NCBI GenBank assembly: GCA_016841955.1
Contig: JAENYE010000001.1
Coordinates: 446,025 to 510,024, forward strand
Direction of reading: 5' to 3'
Source: Methanobacteriota archaeon
GTDB taxonomy: Archaea > Halobacteriota > Methanomicrobia > Methanomicrobiales > Methanoculleaceae
DNA length: 64,000 nt
Shown here: piece by piece, positions 62,984-64,000 of the stretch
How positions within the stretch are numbered: the first letter of the stretch is position 1
Layout: each line of letters opens with the position of its first letter
Notes under the pieces: generated by a model
What the model was told of the DNA's origin: nothing
Database searches by the model: none
What the model saw: only the letters and a program-made list of their open reading frames with translations
Program-made: the position numbers and the translations under genes

Positions 62984-64000
62984 TTACGTCCGTCTCCAGG
63001 AGTAATAGATTGCCCCGGCGATCCCGAGCGCGACCAGCGCGACGACGACGATCCCGGCGACCGGGAGGCCGCCGTCCCGCTCTTCGAGGGGCGCCGCGGC
63101 GCTGTCGATCCCGACCAGCGTCGTTGCGGTGTAGCGGTTGCCGTCGTCGTCCCGGTACTCGACGACGACCGGGACCTCGGTCACGCCCGCGTCGGCCTTA
63201 AACGTCACCTCGAACGTTGAGATGTCGTCGGGGTCGAGGGTCCCGACGACGTAGACCCGGAACGGGTCGGTGGGGGTCGCGGGCGCGCCGGGGGTGACGA
63301 GCACCGACCGGGCGGACTCGAGGCCCGCGTTCATGACGTCGCCCACGATCCGGTACCCGCCGGCGATGGGCGTGACCTCGACGTTGGTGATGACGGGGTC
63401 GGCCTGCCGCTTGTCCTCGCCGAAGACGATCGGGAGCGCGAGGTCGGCGGTGTGGGTGTTGATCCCGTTGCGCCAGACCACCTGGAAGGTGGCGGTCGTC
63501 TCGGCGGTCGGGGTCAGGTTGAAGACGACGGTCCCGGACCCGTCGGCGGCGAGAGCGCCGATGAAGGCGCTGGTCGGAGTGACGGTGAAATTCGTCCCCT
63601 GCGGGATGACCTGGACGCCGGAAGCGGCGTTCGGGCGGGGGTTGCCGACCCGGACGGTGATGTCGGCCGTCCTGCCTGCGGCGAAGGCATCCGGTTTTTC
63701 GATCACCGACGCGCTGAGCGGGGTGTTCTCGACCTGGACCGGGACCGGGTAGCGGAGGCTGCCGGCACCGTCGCGGAAGTCAAGCACGAATATGGGGTAG
63801 AACGTCCCCTCGCCCCCGTCCGCCCGGACGGTGAAGGTGAACGTCTTGCTGTTCCCGGCGCCGATCTCCCCGACCGACGCGTAGGATTCGCTCAAGGGGA
63901 CGACCCCGCTGCCGTAGAGCCGGGCGCTCCGGATGGCAACGGTCTCGGCACCGTTGTTCTGGATCGCGACCGTCAGCGTCCCGGTATCCCCTTTCATCAG
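62984..64000 (-). CDS. S-layer-like extracellular protein (COG1361 type), 5' end outside window
   Basis: At least 337 residues; the frame is open to the window edge at 64000, so the N-terminus is missing. It is made of repeated Ig-like or CARDB-type beta domains (TLTVAIQNNGAETV, KTFTFTVRADG, ADITVRVGNPRPNA, GTVVFNLTPTAE, GYRIVGDVMNAGLESA). A C-terminal membrane helix (about 28 residues from the end) and basic end YSWRRT follow. COG1361 proteins of methanogens are often next to MacB-type ABC genes, where they probably form the outer part of the export complex. Confidence 0.8.
   Translation of the reverse strand: MMKGDTGTLTVAIQNNGAETVAIRSARLYGSGVVPLSESYASVGEIGAGNSKTFTFTVRADGGEGTFYPIFVLDFRDGAGSLRYPVPVQVENTPLSASVIEKPDAFAAGRTADITVRVGNPRPNAASGVQVIPQGTNFTVTPTSAFIGALAADGSGTVVFNLTPTAETTATFQVVWRNGINTHTADLALPIVFGEDKRQADPVITNVEVTPIAGGYRIVGDVMNAGLESARSVLVTPGAPATPTDPFRVYVVGTLDPDDISTFEVTFKADAGVTEVPVVVEYRDDDGNRYTATTLVGIDSAAAPLEERDGGLPVAGIVVVALVALGIAGAIYYSWRRT

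Overview
The window comes from a GC-rich methanogenic archaeon, most likely of the Methanomicrobiales and probably Methanoculleus-like. That placement is inferred from gene content: an STT3/AglB oligosaccharyltransferase, a coenzyme M locus that uses cysteate synthase with a fused ComDE, a DUF39-plus-ferredoxin protein of the methanogenesis marker 16 type, a PGF-CTERM protein, and archaeal TATA-type promoters with short leaders and GTG starts. I saw no rRNA, tRNA or CRISPR array.

Layout. 1-6.8 kb carries envelope and glycosylation genes: the end of uppP, a flippase-like membrane protein, a DUF1616 protein apparently split into two divergent genes, a GT4 glycosyltransferase, aglB and a CDP-alcohol phosphatidyltransferase. 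7-16.3 kb is a metal and redox region: a decayed HepT toxin, arsM with an AbrB-like partner and a palindromic operator, a glutaredoxin-thioredoxin reductase fusion, rubrerythrin, a CDF exporter, desulforedoxin, three flavodoxin-fold proteins, and a peroxiredoxin gene broken by a frameshift and by a TnpB-only IS605-type element. 16.5-20.9 kb has a seven-PAS histidine kinase and an M50 protease. 20.9-25.7 kb has chorismate mutase and an operon of an ADP-ribosylglycohydrolase, argC, a CBS protein, argJ and argB.

25.8-34.6 kb and 41-48 kb are accessory regions. They encode small secreted, lipid-anchored or membrane proteins of unknown role, a nucleotidyltransferase/HEPN toxin-antitoxin-like pair, bacterial-type Lon and a MarR regulator. 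Most of these envelope operons start from copies of one dispersed promoter of about 50 bp: six clear copies and one degenerate copy. Between the two regions, 34.7-41 kb is the coenzyme M locus: comDE, cysteate synthase, the marker-16-like protein, an Fe-S protein, a HypB-like GTPase and an ABC ATPase, with a divergent HTH regulator.

48-51 kb has a Na/Pi cotransporter and an ATP-NAD kinase-like gene that overlap at their 3' ends. 51-58.8 kb is a complete tryptophan operon in the order trpB2-E-G-D-C-F-B-A. 58.9-64 kb has a membrane hydrolase-like gene, GerW/DUF2953 genes, and a MacB-type ABC exporter with an adjacent S-layer-like extracellular protein cut by the window end.

The points most worth follow-up are the shared promoter and signal-peptide modules of the envelope genes, the uncharacterised accessory genes of the coenzyme M locus, and the 34-bp palindrome centred on the start codon of the nucleotidyltransferase/HEPN pair.
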